DNA of 64,000 bases from an uncultured Lachnospiraceae bacterium (GCA_947176505.1 CAMWQW010000007.1:1-64000); one strand, 5' to 3'. Counted from the stretch's first letter, positions 1 through 8,119 are shown. Translations and numbers: made by a program. Notes: generated from the sequence alone by a model not told the origin.

Positions 1-75
1 GTGTAAGAAATGTATATAATATAAATATACTTATCTTTTTAAGATAAAGATTTACGGGAGAAAGGGTGATGTTTT

Positions 76-702
76 ATGAATACAATTATTACGATTGGTC
101 GTCAGTTCGGCTCCGGAGGTCGTGAAATCGGCAAAAAGGTAGCTGAATACTTCGGAATCAAATTTTATGATAAGGATCTTTTGACGAGAGCAGCAAAAGA
201 GAGCGGTTTCTGCGAAGAAATGATACAGAGTCATGATGAACGTCCGACAAACTCATTTCTTTATAACCTTGTAATGGATACTTATTCTTTCGGATACAAT
301 TCTTCTTCGTTTGTAGATATGCCAATCAGCCATAAAGTTTTTCTGGCACAATTTGATACGATTAAGAAGATTGCAAGCGAAGGTCCCTGCGTGATTGTCG
401 GCAGATGTGCGGATTATGCGCTGCATGATTATCAGAACTGTCTGCACCTTTTCATACATGCTGATAAAGAAAGCAAGATAAAGCGCATAATGGAACGTTA
501 TGATGATGTCACAACGGAACAGAAGGCTCTTGACATGATGAACAAGAAAGACAAATCACGCCAAAGCTATTACAATTATTATTCCTCTAAGAAGTGGGGA
601 CGATCAGACAGTTATGATTTATCCATCAACAGCGGCGTTCTTGGCATTGACGGTTCAGTGAAGCTGATTTCGCAGTTTGTTGAAGACTTTGAGAACCGAT
701 AA
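76..702 (+). CDS. Cytidylate kinase-like family protein
   Basis: A 208-residue P-loop kinase-like protein. The N-terminus carries a variant Walker A (GRQFGSGGREIGK, residues 8-20) followed by YDKDLL, the pattern of the cytidylate-kinase-like family that is distinct from housekeeping Cmk. The predicted activity is nucleotide monophosphate phosphorylation in the cytoplasm, but the substrate of this paralogous family is not established. The start is supported by a purine-rich GGGAGAAAGGGTGATG just upstream. A hairpin terminator follows closely, so it looks monocistronic. Family assignment is good; substrate is uncertain. Confidence 0.8.
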   Translation: MNTIITIGRQFGSGGREIGKKVAEYFGIKFYDKDLLTRAAKESGFCEEMIQSHDERPTNSFLYNLVMDTYSFGYNSSSFVDMPISHKVFLAQFDTIKKIASEGPCVIVGRCADYALHDYQNCLHLFIHADKESKIKRIMERYDDVTTEQKALDMMNKKDKSRQSYYNYYSSKKWGRSDSYDLSINSGVLGIDGSVKLISQFVEDFENR

Positions 703-711
703 GATTAGGAT

Positions 712-745
712 AAGGACGAAGGTTGTTTTACTTTCGTCCTTTTTA
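712..745 (+). terminator. Rho-independent terminator after the kinase gene
   Basis: The arm AGGACGAA pairs with TTCGTCCT across a short T-rich loop and is followed by a run of T. It lies about 10 bases after the stop codon of the cytidylate-kinase-like gene. Confidence 0.8.
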
Positions 746-764
746 TACGAACGGAGCAGCTTAT

Positions 765-1019
765 GGGAAAAAAAAGACGCGGTATAACCCATATATAAAG
801 TATGATTCGTCTAATCCGCCACCACAGCCGGACTCAGACGAATATTAAAACACAATACGTTCCGGACAATATCCGTTCACGACTGAACTTTATGCGGTTA
901 CGCTTGCTGATAATCCGAATGAAAATGTTGAGTTATTCTTAGATTGGATGACAAGCCTTCAAGGACAAAAAATCGTGTCAGATACCGGATATATCGCAAT
1001 ATACAACCTTGAAGAGTAG
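765..1019 (+). pseudogene. Remnant of a PstS-like phosphate/solute-binding protein, C-terminal end only
   Basis: In one plus-strand frame the translation reads YPFTTELYAVTLADNPNENV, then LFLDWMTSLQGQKIV and DTGYIAIYN, ending at TAG. This is the typical C-terminus of phosphate-ABC-type periplasmic-binding proteins (Tyr-Pro-Phe-Thr-Thr, then a final helix with Gly-Gln-x-Ile-Val and a Gly-Tyr turn). Upstream in the same frame an Asn/Pro-rich stretch ends in an in-frame TAA (846-848). No start codon, ribosome site, signal peptide or N-terminal two thirds is present. I read it as a decayed gene fragment between a terminator and the convergent dtd. Confidence 0.7.
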
Positions 1020-1066
1020 TTTTACTCGACATATAACTATGCGCAAAACACAAGTTTAACGAATAG

Positions 1067-1513
1067 TTATAGCACTTCCGAATCCAGCCAAACCGTAAAC
1101 GGTCCATCATTGACAATAGAAACCTGCATATCAGCACCAAATTCACCATGTTGAACCTTCGGGACGTATTCACGGCATTTCTCGATAATATACTGATAGA
1201 GTTGCTCCGAAGGTTCCGGTTTCCCTGCATTCAAAAAGGAAGGTCTGTTTCCGTGTTTGCAGTCGGCATATAACGTAAATTGTGAAATAATTAACAACTC
1301 GCCATTCACAGATGAAAGATTCAGATTCGTCTTTCCGTTTTCATCGCTGAAAATACGGAGATTCACCAGTTTTTGAATCATTTTATCTGCAATTTGTCGT
1401 GTATCACTGTTAGAAACGCCGACAAATACACAAAAACCCTGTTTAATCTCTCCGACTGTTATATGGTCTATTGAAACAGCAGCATTATTTACGCGTTGAA
1501 TCAGAAATCTCAT
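1067..1513 (-). CDS. dtd: D-aminoacyl-tRNA deacylase (Dtd)
   Basis: A 148-residue protein that hydrolyses D-amino acids (and misattached glycine) from tRNA, keeping D-residues out of translation. It has the family hallmarks: start MRFLIQRVNNAAVSI, the SQFTLYAD motif followed by GNRPSF near the middle, and the C-terminal NDGPFTVWLDS segment carrying the Gly-Pro motif. The internal ATG was chosen because it matches the family N-terminus and follows a GAGAG purine run. An upstream extension would lie inside the 3' end of the preceding transporter gene, which this start overlaps by about 29 bases, suggesting translational coupling. Confidence 0.93.
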   Translation of the reverse strand: MRFLIQRVNNAAVSIDHITVGEIKQGFCVFVGVSNSDTRQIADKMIQKLVNLRIFSDENGKTNLNLSSVNGELLIISQFTLYADCKHGNRPSFLNAGKPEPSEQLYQYIIEKCREYVPKVQHGEFGADMQVSIVNDGPFTVWLDSEVL

Positions 1514-2795
1514 TATTACTACTCTCTTCTTTCTTCTTTTTCTTTTTAACCGGAGGAACGTATTCTGTAAAGACCTTCGACTCCTCAATCTGACCGACCG
1601 TCATATAAGGTTGTATATCCGTAGGTAAGTCTTTCTTGCGCAGCATTCTATTGACAGATGCCTTAACCCCAGCATAGAATACGGCGAAAATCGGCACACC
1701 TACAACCATACCTAAAACGCCGAACAGTCCTCCGAAGATGGTAATTGCAAAGATAACCCAAAATCCGGAAAGACCTGTAGAATCACCGAGAATCTTTGGT
1801 CCGAGAATATTGCCGTCAAACTGCTGGATAATAAGTATTAAAATCGTAAAATATAAAGCATGCATCGGGTCAACCATCAAGACAAGTAATGCGCTAGGTA
1901 TTCCACCAATCCACGGTCCGAAAAACGGAATTATATTAGTCACACCAATAATCACACTCACAAGAATTGCATACGGAGTACCGATGATGCTTGTGCAGAC
2001 AAAACATATAATTCCAATAATAATAGAATCAACAATCTTTCCCCCGATAAACCCGATAAATGTACTATGGATAAACCTGAAATTAGAAACCACCTCGTTA
2101 CCTGTTTTACGGTCAAATATCGCATAAGCAATTTTCTTAGCCTGCCCTGCAAATTTCTCCTTACTTCCAAGTACATAGATAGAAATAATAAATCCGATTA
2201 CAAAATTCCATACTGCTTTAAAAATACTCAGTACACTCATTGACAGCGTTTTGACTAACTCATTAATATGCGGTAACAGATTCGTATTGAGATATTCCAG
2301 TAATTTAGGAGAATATTGGGTAATCAATTCGTCTACGGTTTTTTCTAAATCCGGATTATTCTTCATGAGTCCAAGCGCCCAGTTTGTGAGGTTATTAATG
2401 TAAATCGGGAACTGGAAAATAATGCTCTGGATGCTGCGTATTACTTCCGGAATAATCAAACCAAAAAATTCATAGCAAACAATCAATATTATGACAATCG
2501 TAACTAATATGGAAAAGCCTCTCATTCGCCGTTTATTCTTGCCTGTCAGGGGAACTTTCGCTTTTACATATAACGGCTTGATAATATATTTTTCGATTTT
2601 ATTGAGCACCGGGGTCATTAAATATGCCAATACAAAACCATCTATAATCGGCATTGCTATTCCTAGGAATGTTTTGATGCCATATGAAAGGCTGGATCTG
2701 TGAAATAGAATATAGTAGAATAAAATGCTTGCTACAATCACAAAGAAAGCCGTAAGCCCCCAGTATAGGTATTTTTTGTCAAATTTGAACTTCAT
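1485..2795 (-). CDS. AI-2E family transporter (YtvI/PerM type)
   Basis: A 436-residue polytopic membrane protein with two N-terminal membrane segments, a soluble loop (about residues 140-200) and five to six further helices. The helix with GVTNIIPFFGPWIGGIP is the signature of the AI-2 exporter (AI-2E) superfamily. The C-terminal tail is cytoplasmic and Lys-rich. Members are secondary transporters of varied or unknown substrate, including autoinducer-2 export and Na+/H+ exchange in some. The second ATG was taken as the start because a GGAG lies 9 bases before it, while the earlier ATG has none. Its 3' end overlaps dtd. Confidence 0.88.
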   Translation of the reverse strand: MKFKFDKKYLYWGLTAFFVIVASILFYYILFHRSSLSYGIKTFLGIAMPIIDGFVLAYLMTPVLNKIEKYIIKPLYVKAKVPLTGKNKRRMRGFSILVTIVIILIVCYEFFGLIIPEVIRSIQSIIFQFPIYINNLTNWALGLMKNNPDLEKTVDELITQYSPKLLEYLNTNLLPHINELVKTLSMSVLSIFKAVWNFVIGFIISIYVLGSKEKFAGQAKKIAYAIFDRKTGNEVVSNFRFIHSTFIGFIGGKIVDSIIIGIICFVCTSIIGTPYAILVSVIIGVTNIIPFFGPWIGGIPSALLVLMVDPMHALYFTILILIIQQFDGNILGPKILGDSTGLSGFWVIFAITIFGGLFGVLGMVVGVPIFAVFYAGVKASVNRMLRKKDLPTDIQPYMTVGQIEESKVFTEYVPPVKKKKKKEESSNNEISDSTRK

Positions 2796-2942
2796 TTGGT
2801 ATAACTCCATTCTGAATTAGTATAGTCGCAGTATATTAAGTATACCATTTTTTTTCTAATCTGCATTATATTTTTAAAAATTTAATGCTAAGAAAACGAA
2901 TATTTTGTATAATAAAAAATATCAGATGATGGAGGAACGGTT

Positions 2943-3410
2943 ATGTCAGAAAAGAAAGTATGTAATTGCATCGTTTGTGAAAGAATTGAGCAGACAAAGC
3001 AAGGCAAAAATCCATATTTTGTCAAGGAATTAGAAACCGGATATGTTGTCATCGGAGATCATCAGAGATTTAAGGGATACACACTATTTTTATGTAAAAA
3101 ACATGCCACAGAAATTCATTTTCTGGACAAAGAATTCCGCCAGAAGTTCTTACAAGAAATGTCTCTTGTTGCAGAAGCCGCTTATAATGCATTTAAACCT
3201 GATAAATTAAATTATGAGTTATTGGGCACCGGCAATGGCGTACATATGCATTGGCACTTTTTCCCAAGAAGAGCGGGTGATACGCCAGAACCCGGACCTG
3301 TTTGGAGATTGGGAAGCACAGAAATGAATCATGACAAATATCTGCCAACGGAAGAAGAACTGAAAGAATTAAAAAAGAAATTAAACGAAGAACTGAACAA
3401 ACTATTATGA
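2943..3410 (+). CDS. HIT family protein
   Basis: A 155-residue histidine-triad protein. The motif HMHWHFF (about residues 100-106) fits HxHxHxx, which provides the catalytic histidine for nucleotide phosphoramidate or dinucleoside polyphosphate hydrolysis. An N-terminal CNCIVC pair may bind metal. A strong GGAGG precedes the ATG, and a TATAAT hexamer lies about 40 bases upstream as a possible -10. The stop codon overlaps the ATG of an 18-codon ORF, which in turn overlaps the next gene, so this is the first gene of a tightly coupled operon. The substrate is not predictable. Confidence 0.9.
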   Translation: MSEKKVCNCIVCERIEQTKQGKNPYFVKELETGYVVIGDHQRFKGYTLFLCKKHATEIHFLDKEFRQKFLQEMSLVAEAAYNAFKPDKLNYELLGTGNGVHMHWHFFPRRAGDTPEPGPVWRLGSTEMNHDKYLPTEEELKELKKKLNEELNKLL

Positions 3411-3463
3411 AATTATTTCGAAGAGTTATGAAGTTCTTTAGAAGGGATAATGTATTAACATGA
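3407..3463 (+). CDS. 18-residue coupling ORF between HIT and TtcA-like genes
   Basis: A very short open frame encoding MKLFRRVMKFFRRDNVLT. Its ATG overlaps the HIT gene stop as ATGA, and its own stop overlaps the next start codon as ATGA, so all three frames are chained by four-base overlaps. The AAGGG ribosome site of the downstream gene lies inside it. The product would be short, basic and amphipathic (FRR repeated). It may serve only to carry ribosomes from one gene to the next. No homology can be claimed, and translation is inferred from geometry alone. Confidence 0.4.
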   Translation: MKLFRRVMKFFRRDNVLT

Positions 3464-4176
3464 AACTACAGCAGGTTTATAGCTTGACCCGCAAAGCAAT
3501 AGATGACTATCATATGATTGCACCAGATGACAAAATCGCCATCGGTATTTCAGGCGGCAAAGACAGTCTCACACTACTCTATGCACTGCAGGGACTCAGA
3601 CGTTTTTATCCGATTCCATTCGATTTATGCGCTGTTACGGTTGACCTTGGATTCGATAATCTGAATCTGGATAAAATAAAAGAATTATGTACATCACTGG
3701 AAGTAGAATACCATATTATCAAGACAGACATTGCCAAAATCATCTTTGACGACCGAAAGGAATCCAATCCATGCTCTCTCTGCGCTAAAATGCGCAAAGG
3801 CGCACTAAATGATGCCATGAAAGCTACCGGTTGCAACAAAGTTGCCTATGCACACCACAAAGATGATGTAGTGGAAACGATGATGATGTCACTCATATAT
3901 GAAGGCAGATTTCATACCTTTCGTCCTGTTACTTATCTGGATCGAACCGATATTACCGTGATACGCCCGCTAATCTATATGCATGAGGCAGATGTAATCG
4001 GCTTTGTAAATAAGTATGAAGTCCCTGTTGTGAAAAGTCCATGCCCGGCAGACGGACATACCAAACGTGAATATATCAAAAATCTGATTCGTCAAATTAA
4101 TCTTGAAACGCCGGGGGTCAAAGAACGAATGTTTACAGCTATTCAAAGCGGCAGATTGGAAGGTTGGGAATTATAA
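3460..4176 (+). CDS. TtcA-family PP-loop ATPase (tRNA 2-thiocytidine synthesis-like)
   Basis: A 238-residue cytoplasmic PP-loop ATPase. SGGKDS (about residues 30-35) is the adenylation loop. PCSLCAKMR (about 107-115) is the CxxC motif and CPADGHTKR (about 191-199) the second cysteine site, which together ligate the iron-sulfur cluster in TtcA relatives. The expected reaction is ATP-dependent thiolation of C32 in tRNAs, although Firmicute members of this subfamily are only assigned by homology. Its start overlaps the 18-codon ORF and its stop overlaps the recombinase start (TAATG), so it is mid-operon. Confidence 0.85.
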   Translation: MKLQQVYSLTRKAIDDYHMIAPDDKIAIGISGGKDSLTLLYALQGLRRFYPIPFDLCAVTVDLGFDNLNLDKIKELCTSLEVEYHIIKTDIAKIIFDDRKESNPCSLCAKMRKGALNDAMKATGCNKVAYAHHKDDVVETMMMSLIYEGRFHTFRPVTYLDRTDITVIRPLIYMHEADVIGFVNKYEVPVVKSPCPADGHTKREYIKNLIRQINLETPGVKERMFTAIQSGRLEGWEL

Positions 4177-5243
4177 TGGATACACGAAAGAATAATAATT
4201 ATCATGATCAGCAGAATATCGGCAATGTCCAGAAAATGCGTGAAGTCTTAGATACACTACCTTCATTTTGTAAACAATTTTTCCGCGGCATCAGCGAATA
4301 TACTTCTGCAAGAACGCGTCTTGCTTATGCATATGACATTCGTGTTTTTTTCGAGTATCTACATGATAATAACAGCTACTGCCACCGGATGGATATTCGT
4401 GAATATCCGTTAACACTTCTGGAACAACTGACGAGAGAAGATATCGAAGAATATATCGAATATCTCTCCTACTATGAAAAAGACGGCAAAATTTACACCA
4501 ACGATGAGAGGGGAAAGAAAAGAAAACTGGCTGCGCTCAGGAGCTTCTACAACTACTATTTTCAAGCGGAACTGATTGAAAAAAATCCTGCTATACTTGT
4601 TCCTCTTCCTAAACTGCATGAAAAAGAAATTATTCGTCTGGACGCTGACGAAGTGGCTATTCTATTGGATCAGGTGGAGGATGGTACGGGCTTGACGAAA
4701 GCACAGCAGCGTTTTCACAAAGTCACCAGGACAAGAGACGTCGCGATATTGACTCTTCTGTTAGGAACTGGTATCCGTGTTTCAGAATGCGTAGGGCTTG
4801 ATATAGGAGATGTGGATTTCAAAAATAACGGAATTAAGATACGTCGTAAAGGCGGTTATGAGGCAGTGATTTATTTTGGTGAAGAGGTTGAAAATGCATT
4901 ACAGGATTATCTGGATGAACGTCATCATATCATCCCACAGTCCGGACATGAAAATGCGCTCTTCCTCTCCATGCAGAATCGAAGAATCTCTGTACGTGCC
5001 GTGGAAAATATGGTCAAGAAATATTCTTCCACCGTCACAAGCCTAAAAAAGATTACACCTCATAAATTAAGGAGTACTTACGGTACTTCCTTATATCGTG
5101 AGACAGGCGATATCTATCTGGTAGCTGATGTACTTGGACATAAAGATGTTAATACAACCAAGAAGCATTATGCTGCACTGGAAGACGAACGCCGCCGTTA
5201 TGCCGCAGATAAAGTAAAACTTCGTGAAAAGCATGAAGAATAA
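4176..5243 (+). CDS. Tyrosine recombinase, XerC/XerD-like
   Basis: A 355-residue site-specific recombinase. Residues about 20-125 form the SAM-like N-terminal core-binding domain. The catalytic domain has the Arg in GTGIRVSE, then HKLRSTYG (His and second Arg), LGHKDV and the nucleophile Tyr in TKKHYAA, so the active site is intact. The ATG overlapping the TtcA-like stop was chosen over a TTG upstream. Its place in a housekeeping operon facing lexA, with no phage or transposon genes nearby, argues for a Xer-like chromosomal role such as dimer resolution rather than an integrase. Which att or dif site it uses cannot be seen here. Confidence 0.85.
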   Translation: MDTRKNNNYHDQQNIGNVQKMREVLDTLPSFCKQFFRGISEYTSARTRLAYAYDIRVFFEYLHDNNSYCHRMDIREYPLTLLEQLTREDIEEYIEYLSYYEKDGKIYTNDERGKKRKLAALRSFYNYYFQAELIEKNPAILVPLPKLHEKEIIRLDADEVAILLDQVEDGTGLTKAQQRFHKVTRTRDVAILTLLLGTGIRVSECVGLDIGDVDFKNNGIKIRRKGGYEAVIYFGEEVENALQDYLDERHHIIPQSGHENALFLSMQNRRISVRAVENMVKKYSSTVTSLKKITPHKLRSTYGTSLYRETGDIYLVADVLGHKDVNTTKKHYAALEDERRRYAADKVKLREKHEE

Positions 5244-5248
5244 CCTCT

Positions 5249-5295
5249 AATAGAAAACCCCGTAACATATAAAATAGTTACAGGGGTTTCCTATT
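5249..5295. terminator. Bidirectional terminator between the recombinase and LysM genes
   Basis: AACCCCGTAAC pairs with GTTACAGGGGTT (one bulge) around an A/T-rich loop. AT-rich flanks on both sides can act as U-tracts in either direction. It lies between convergent genes. Confidence 0.7.
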
Positions 5296-5342
5296 CTCTC
5301 CATCTATCATTAACATACATCTAACCATACTGAAATACAAAA

Positions 5343-5747
5343 TCATCCCACAAATTCACTGTCATAATAAGGAATCACCAAATGTTCACCATAATGAATC
5401 ACATCATCTGCCATTGAATTCACGCTCTTTACCTCATTAATATAATCATTGATAGATTCGTAATGTTCTTCATCCATATACTCTGCTGCAATTGACCACA
5501 AAGTGTCATCATTAGCAACCGTAATGCTCTTATAATATTTGTAGGAAGCCGCAACGGAATCATCTTTGGCATTAGATCGAAAACCATTCAATGAAACCGA
5601 ACCTAGAATAATCAAACATACTGTCATCACTAAAATCAGAAAATTTTTCTTCATTTCGCGTTGTCTTCTGATTCTATTATTAATAATTCGTCTTTCACTT
5701 CTTATATCTTCTATACGTATATAATTTCTATCAGTTGCATTCATCAT
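5343..5747 (-). CDS. LysM-domain membrane protein, YneA-like SOS cell-division inhibitor candidate
   Basis: A 134-residue protein with a basic cytoplasmic N-terminus, one membrane segment (about residues 35-52) and an extracellular LysM domain (about 74-127, with DDTLWSIAAEYM and the final GEHLVIP strand). LysM binds peptidoglycan. In Bacillus the SOS-induced division suppressor YneA has the same size, topology and divergent position next to lexA, so I infer the same role. The promoter upstream is a perfect consensus overlapped by LexA boxes. The double ATG start follows GGAAGGAG. YneA sequence identity was not measured. Confidence 0.75.
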   Translation of the reverse strand: MMNATDRNYIRIEDIRSERRIINNRIRRQREMKKNFLILVMTVCLIILGSVSLNGFRSNAKDDSVAASYKYYKSITVANDDTLWSIAAEYMDEEHYESINDYINEVKSVNSMADDVIHYGEHLVIPYYDSEFVG

Positions 5748-5774
5748 CTTATCACATATCTCCTTCCTTCAATC

Positions 5775-5833
5775 AGAACATACGTTGCGAACAAACGTTC
5801 TCTATATGTTGTATTATACCGAACATACTTTCG
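5775..5833. promoter_or_regulatory. Three LexA boxes upstream of the LysM gene
   Basis: Three copies of the Gram-positive SOS box (GAAC-N4-GTTC) are visible: GAACATACGTTG (5776-5787, one mismatch), CGAACAAACGTTC (5788-5800, perfect) and GAACATACTTTC (5821-5832, one mismatch). The third lies in the promoter spacer and the other two just downstream of the -10, where LexA would block transcription of the LysM gene. Confidence 0.88.
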
Positions 5834-5841
5834 CATGTCAA
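5813..5841 (-). promoter_or_regulatory. Consensus SOS promoter of the LysM gene
   Basis: On the minus strand TTGACA (5836-5841) is followed by exactly 17 bases and TATAAT (5813-5818), both perfect sigma-A hexamers. A LexA box fills the spacer. A strong promoter under tight repression is what a DNA-damage-induced gene would need. Confidence 0.88.
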
Positions 5842-5860
5842 TACTTTTCTGCTAAAAAAT

Positions 5861-5886
5861 CGAACAAATATTCTGAATATATGTTT
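5861..5886 (+). promoter_or_regulatory. LexA box(es) of the lexA gene
   Basis: CGAACAAATATTC (5861-5873) matches the SOS box with one mismatch, and GAATATATGTTT next to it is a weaker second copy. They sit just upstream of a plausible lexA promoter (TTTGCT, 18 bases, TATGCT), consistent with autoregulation. Confidence 0.65.
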
Positions 5887-6006
5887 GCTTTTTATTGATG
5901 AGTATGTTATGCTAATATTAGTTATAAATTTGATAATATTTTTCGGATTTATTAACTATCGCAACGACTTAAAATATATATTTCAGGAAAGGATAAGGTT
6001 ATATTT

Positions 6007-6627
6007 ATGGGGTATGGTAAGATTACTGCGAAGCAGCAGCAGATACTTGACTATATTAAAGATGAGATATTAAAGAGAGGTTATCCGCCGGCAGTTCGTG
6101 AAATCTGTGAAGCCGTTAATCTCAAATCCACTTCTTCTGTACATTCTCATCTTGAAACACTTGAAAAGAACGGATATATCAGACGTGATCCTACAAAGCC
6201 TCGTGCAATTGAGATTTGTGATGATAATTTCCAGATGGTTCGTACAGAGATGGTTTCTATTCCGGTAATCGGTCAGGTTGCTGCCGGTCAACCTATTCTT
6301 GCAGAGCAGAATATTGAGAGTTACTTTCCGGTTCCGGCAGACATGGTTCCGAATGGTGAATCTTTTGCTTTAAAAGTAAAAGGTGACTCTATGATTAATG
6401 TAGGTATTTATAACGGCGATCAAATTTTTGTTAAATGCTGCCAAACAGCCAATAATGGCGATACTGTAGTTGCGCTCATTGATGATTCCGCCACTGTCAA
6501 GACATTTTATAAAGAAGACGGTCATATTCGTCTCCAGCCTGAGAATGATTCTATGGAACCCATTATTGTTGACCACTGTGAGATTCTTGGCAAAGTATTT
6601 GGAGTCTTCAGATTGTACCGTCAATAA
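6007..6627 (+). CDS. lexA: LexA repressor
   Basis: A 206-residue SOS repressor. Residues 1-70 form the winged helix DNA-binding domain ([16 protein letters not shown], then [18 protein letters not shown]). The cleavage site is Ala93-Gly94 in VAAGQP, and the latent protease dyad is Ser128 (GDSMI) and Lys165 (ATVKTF). RecA-stimulated self-cleavage relieves repression. It is divergent from the LysM gene, with SOS boxes in the shared upstream region. The ATG is preceded by GGAAAGGATAAGG. Length and all catalytic residues match the family. Confidence 0.97.
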   Translation: MGYGKITAKQQQILDYIKDEILKRGYPPAVREICEAVNLKSTSSVHSHLETLEKNGYIRRDPTKPRAIEICDDNFQMVRTEMVSIPVIGQVAAGQPILAEQNIESYFPVPADMVPNGESFALKVKGDSMINVGIYNGDQIFVKCCQTANNGDTVVALIDDSATVKTFYKEDGHIRLQPENDSMEPIIVDHCEILGKVFGVFRLYRQ

Positions 6628-6706
6628 TCACGATTCATATAATCATTTTGTCAAGTTTTTTTGTTGGTTTATTTTCCAGTATATCAAATGAATCTCCTGA
6701 CATAAT

Positions 6707-6785
6707 AATAGTAACTGTCTTATATGTAACTGTATTTTTCAACAAATATATAGTTGCCGGACAGTTACTATTTTGACTTTTTAAA
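6707..6785 (+). terminator. Long inverted repeat/terminator after lexA
   Basis: AATAGTAACTGTC (6707-6719) and GACAGTTACTATT (6760-6772) form a perfect 13-bp stem around a 40-base loop. The loop itself has a weaker internal pairing. TTTTGACTTTTT follows. It probably ends lexA transcription and separates it from the next gene. The unusually large loop is noted. Confidence 0.6.
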
Positions 6786-6829
6786 TATGCTTTTGAGCTT
6801 GAAGGTTCTTATGAAAGGGGAAAAGAGAC

Positions 6830-7051
6830 ATGAAAAATAAAGGTTTAGATTGCCTTGCCCTGACGATTGCCATTATCGGTGCTATCAACTGGGGATTAAT
6901 CGGTCTTTTCAGTTTTGACCTTGTGGCATTTGTATTCGGTAATATGTCATGGCTTTCAAGAATTATCTATGCTTTAGTAGGTATCGCAGGACTTTATATC
7001 ATCACATTCTATATGTATGCGGGTGGTACGGCACGAGAAGCCGAGTCATAA
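6830..7051 (+). CDS. DUF378 family small membrane protein
   Basis: A 73-residue protein with two membrane helices (about residues 8-30 and 40-62). The motif GAINWGLIGLF in the first helix and the YALVGIAGLY helix are typical of DUF378. The function of this family is unknown. A strong ribosome site (GAAAGGGGAAAAG) precedes the ATG, and a hairpin terminator follows immediately, so it is transcribed alone or from the lexA side. Confidence 0.85.
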   Translation: MKNKGLDCLALTIAIIGAINWGLIGLFSFDLVAFVFGNMSWLSRIIYALVGIAGLYIITFYMYAGGTAREAES

Positions 7052-7057
7052 AAGTTC

Positions 7058-7101
7058 GAAGCCGACACATATGTCTTTTGACATTATGTCGGCTTCTTTT
7101 T
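7058..7101 (+). terminator. Terminator after the DUF378 gene
   Basis: GAAGCCGACA pairs with TGTCGGCTTC, followed by TTTTT. It sits between convergent genes and abuts the rsfS stop codon, so it may also serve the minus strand, though the U-tract there is weaker. Confidence 0.85.
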
Positions 7102-7461
7102 CTATTCGTTTTCGGTAAACTGTTCCGTCTCAATCATCTTACCGTCCCGCCATATACGCTCTAAGTCATAGAATAAACGGTTTTCCTTGTCAAAAATATG
7201 GATAATCACATCATGAAAATCCAGAAGAACCCAGTTAGCATTATCATACCCTTCCACTTGTTTCAACGGGATTTGCGCTCTTCCCAGCATCTCCTCAACA
7301 TTGTCGGAAAGCGCCTGTATCTGGCTACGGTTTGTACCGTTGGCAATAATAAAATAATCTGCAATAACGGATACCTCACTGATATCAATTATCTTAATAT
7401 CTTCCGCTTTTTTATCTTCCAATGCTTTAATAGCAAGTTTTGCAATTTCTTTACTGTTCAT
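7102..7461 (-). CDS. rsfS: Ribosome silencing factor RsfS
   Basis: A 119-residue protein of the RsfS/Iojap family, which binds ribosomal protein L14 and blocks subunit joining under starvation. Visible hallmarks are the SVIADYFIIANGTNRSQ strand-loop, a central segment ending NANWVLLDFHDVIIHIF, and RLFYDLERIW near the end. It is the last gene of the long ribosome-assembly run rplU to rsfS. An AGGAAGG precedes the ATG. Confidence 0.95.
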   Translation of the reverse strand: MNSKEIAKLAIKALEDKKAEDIKIIDISEVSVIADYFIIANGTNRSQIQALSDNVEEMLGRAQIPLKQVEGYDNANWVLLDFHDVIIHIFDKENRLFYDLERIWRDGKMIETEQFTENE

Positions 7462-7495
7462 AAGCCGATTTCCTTCCTGATTTCTTTCGATTCTC

Positions 7496-8119
7496 TCAAT
7501 CTAAACACATCACCTTATGTGTGTAATATTCATATGTCTCTCGTGTCATATAGTCTACGCTGCCGCCTTTTTCAGCAAGATAGGCGAGTGTATCACTTAA
7601 GATACGGCAAAGCGCTTTGTCCAGATCATCATAGGCAAGCTTACGCGCCTGTGAAAGATTATATAGATACTTATCAGATACACCTGCTGTTTGCTTAGCG
7701 TGTTTCCGTCCCGGCTCAATATAATCTGCAATGTAGATAATTTTCTCCAAAGGACTCATATCAGGTCTTCCGGTCGTATGGTAACAGATTGCATTTAAGA
7801 TGTCCTCATCTTCGATACCATACTCTTCTCTTGCCAAAATACTGCCGGCTTTGGCATGTATGAGCGGAGAACTATCTTCGCGCTCTATCTCAGATAATAC
7901 TATATGCTTCTTCTCGCAAATAGCAATCTGTTTGTGATGGCTGAGGCATTTTGCGCAGTCGTGCAGCATGCCGGCAATCAGCGCCTTGTCTATATCAACT
8001 TCATGAACCATAGCAAGATTTGCTGCCGTATAGGCAACGCTCAGCGTATGCTCATAACGCTTGGGCACCAATGTTTTTTCCATTTCTTTTCTGAGTTTTG
8101 CGAGGTTCGGTGTCTTCAT
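7496..8119 (-). CDS. yqeK: YqeK, HD-domain symmetrical Ap4A hydrolase
   Basis: A 207-residue HD-superfamily phosphohydrolase. His24 (YEHTLSVAY), the HD pair His53-Asp54 (GMLHDCAK) and ICYHTTGRPDMSPLEKI with the following YIADYIEPGR segment match the YqeK family, which splits diadenosine tetraphosphate into two ADP. The ATG overlaps the nadD stop as ATGA, so it is translationally coupled to nadD, the usual arrangement in Firmicutes. Confidence 0.93.
   Translation of the reverse strand: MKTPNLAKLRKEMEKTLVPKRYEHTLSVAYTAANLAMVHEVDIDKALIAGMLHDCAKCLSHHKQIAICEKKHIVLSEIEREDSSPLIHAKAGSILAREEYGIEDEDILNAICYHTTGRPDMSPLEKIIYIADYIEPGRKHAKQTAGVSDKYLYNLSQARKLAYDDLDKALCRILSDTLAYLAEKGGSVDYMTRETYEYYTHKVMCLD

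Noticed and set aside
4176..5243. Recombinase as a sign of a prophage or integrative element
   Set aside because: Neighbours are housekeeping genes, no tRNA target or att-like direct repeats were seen.
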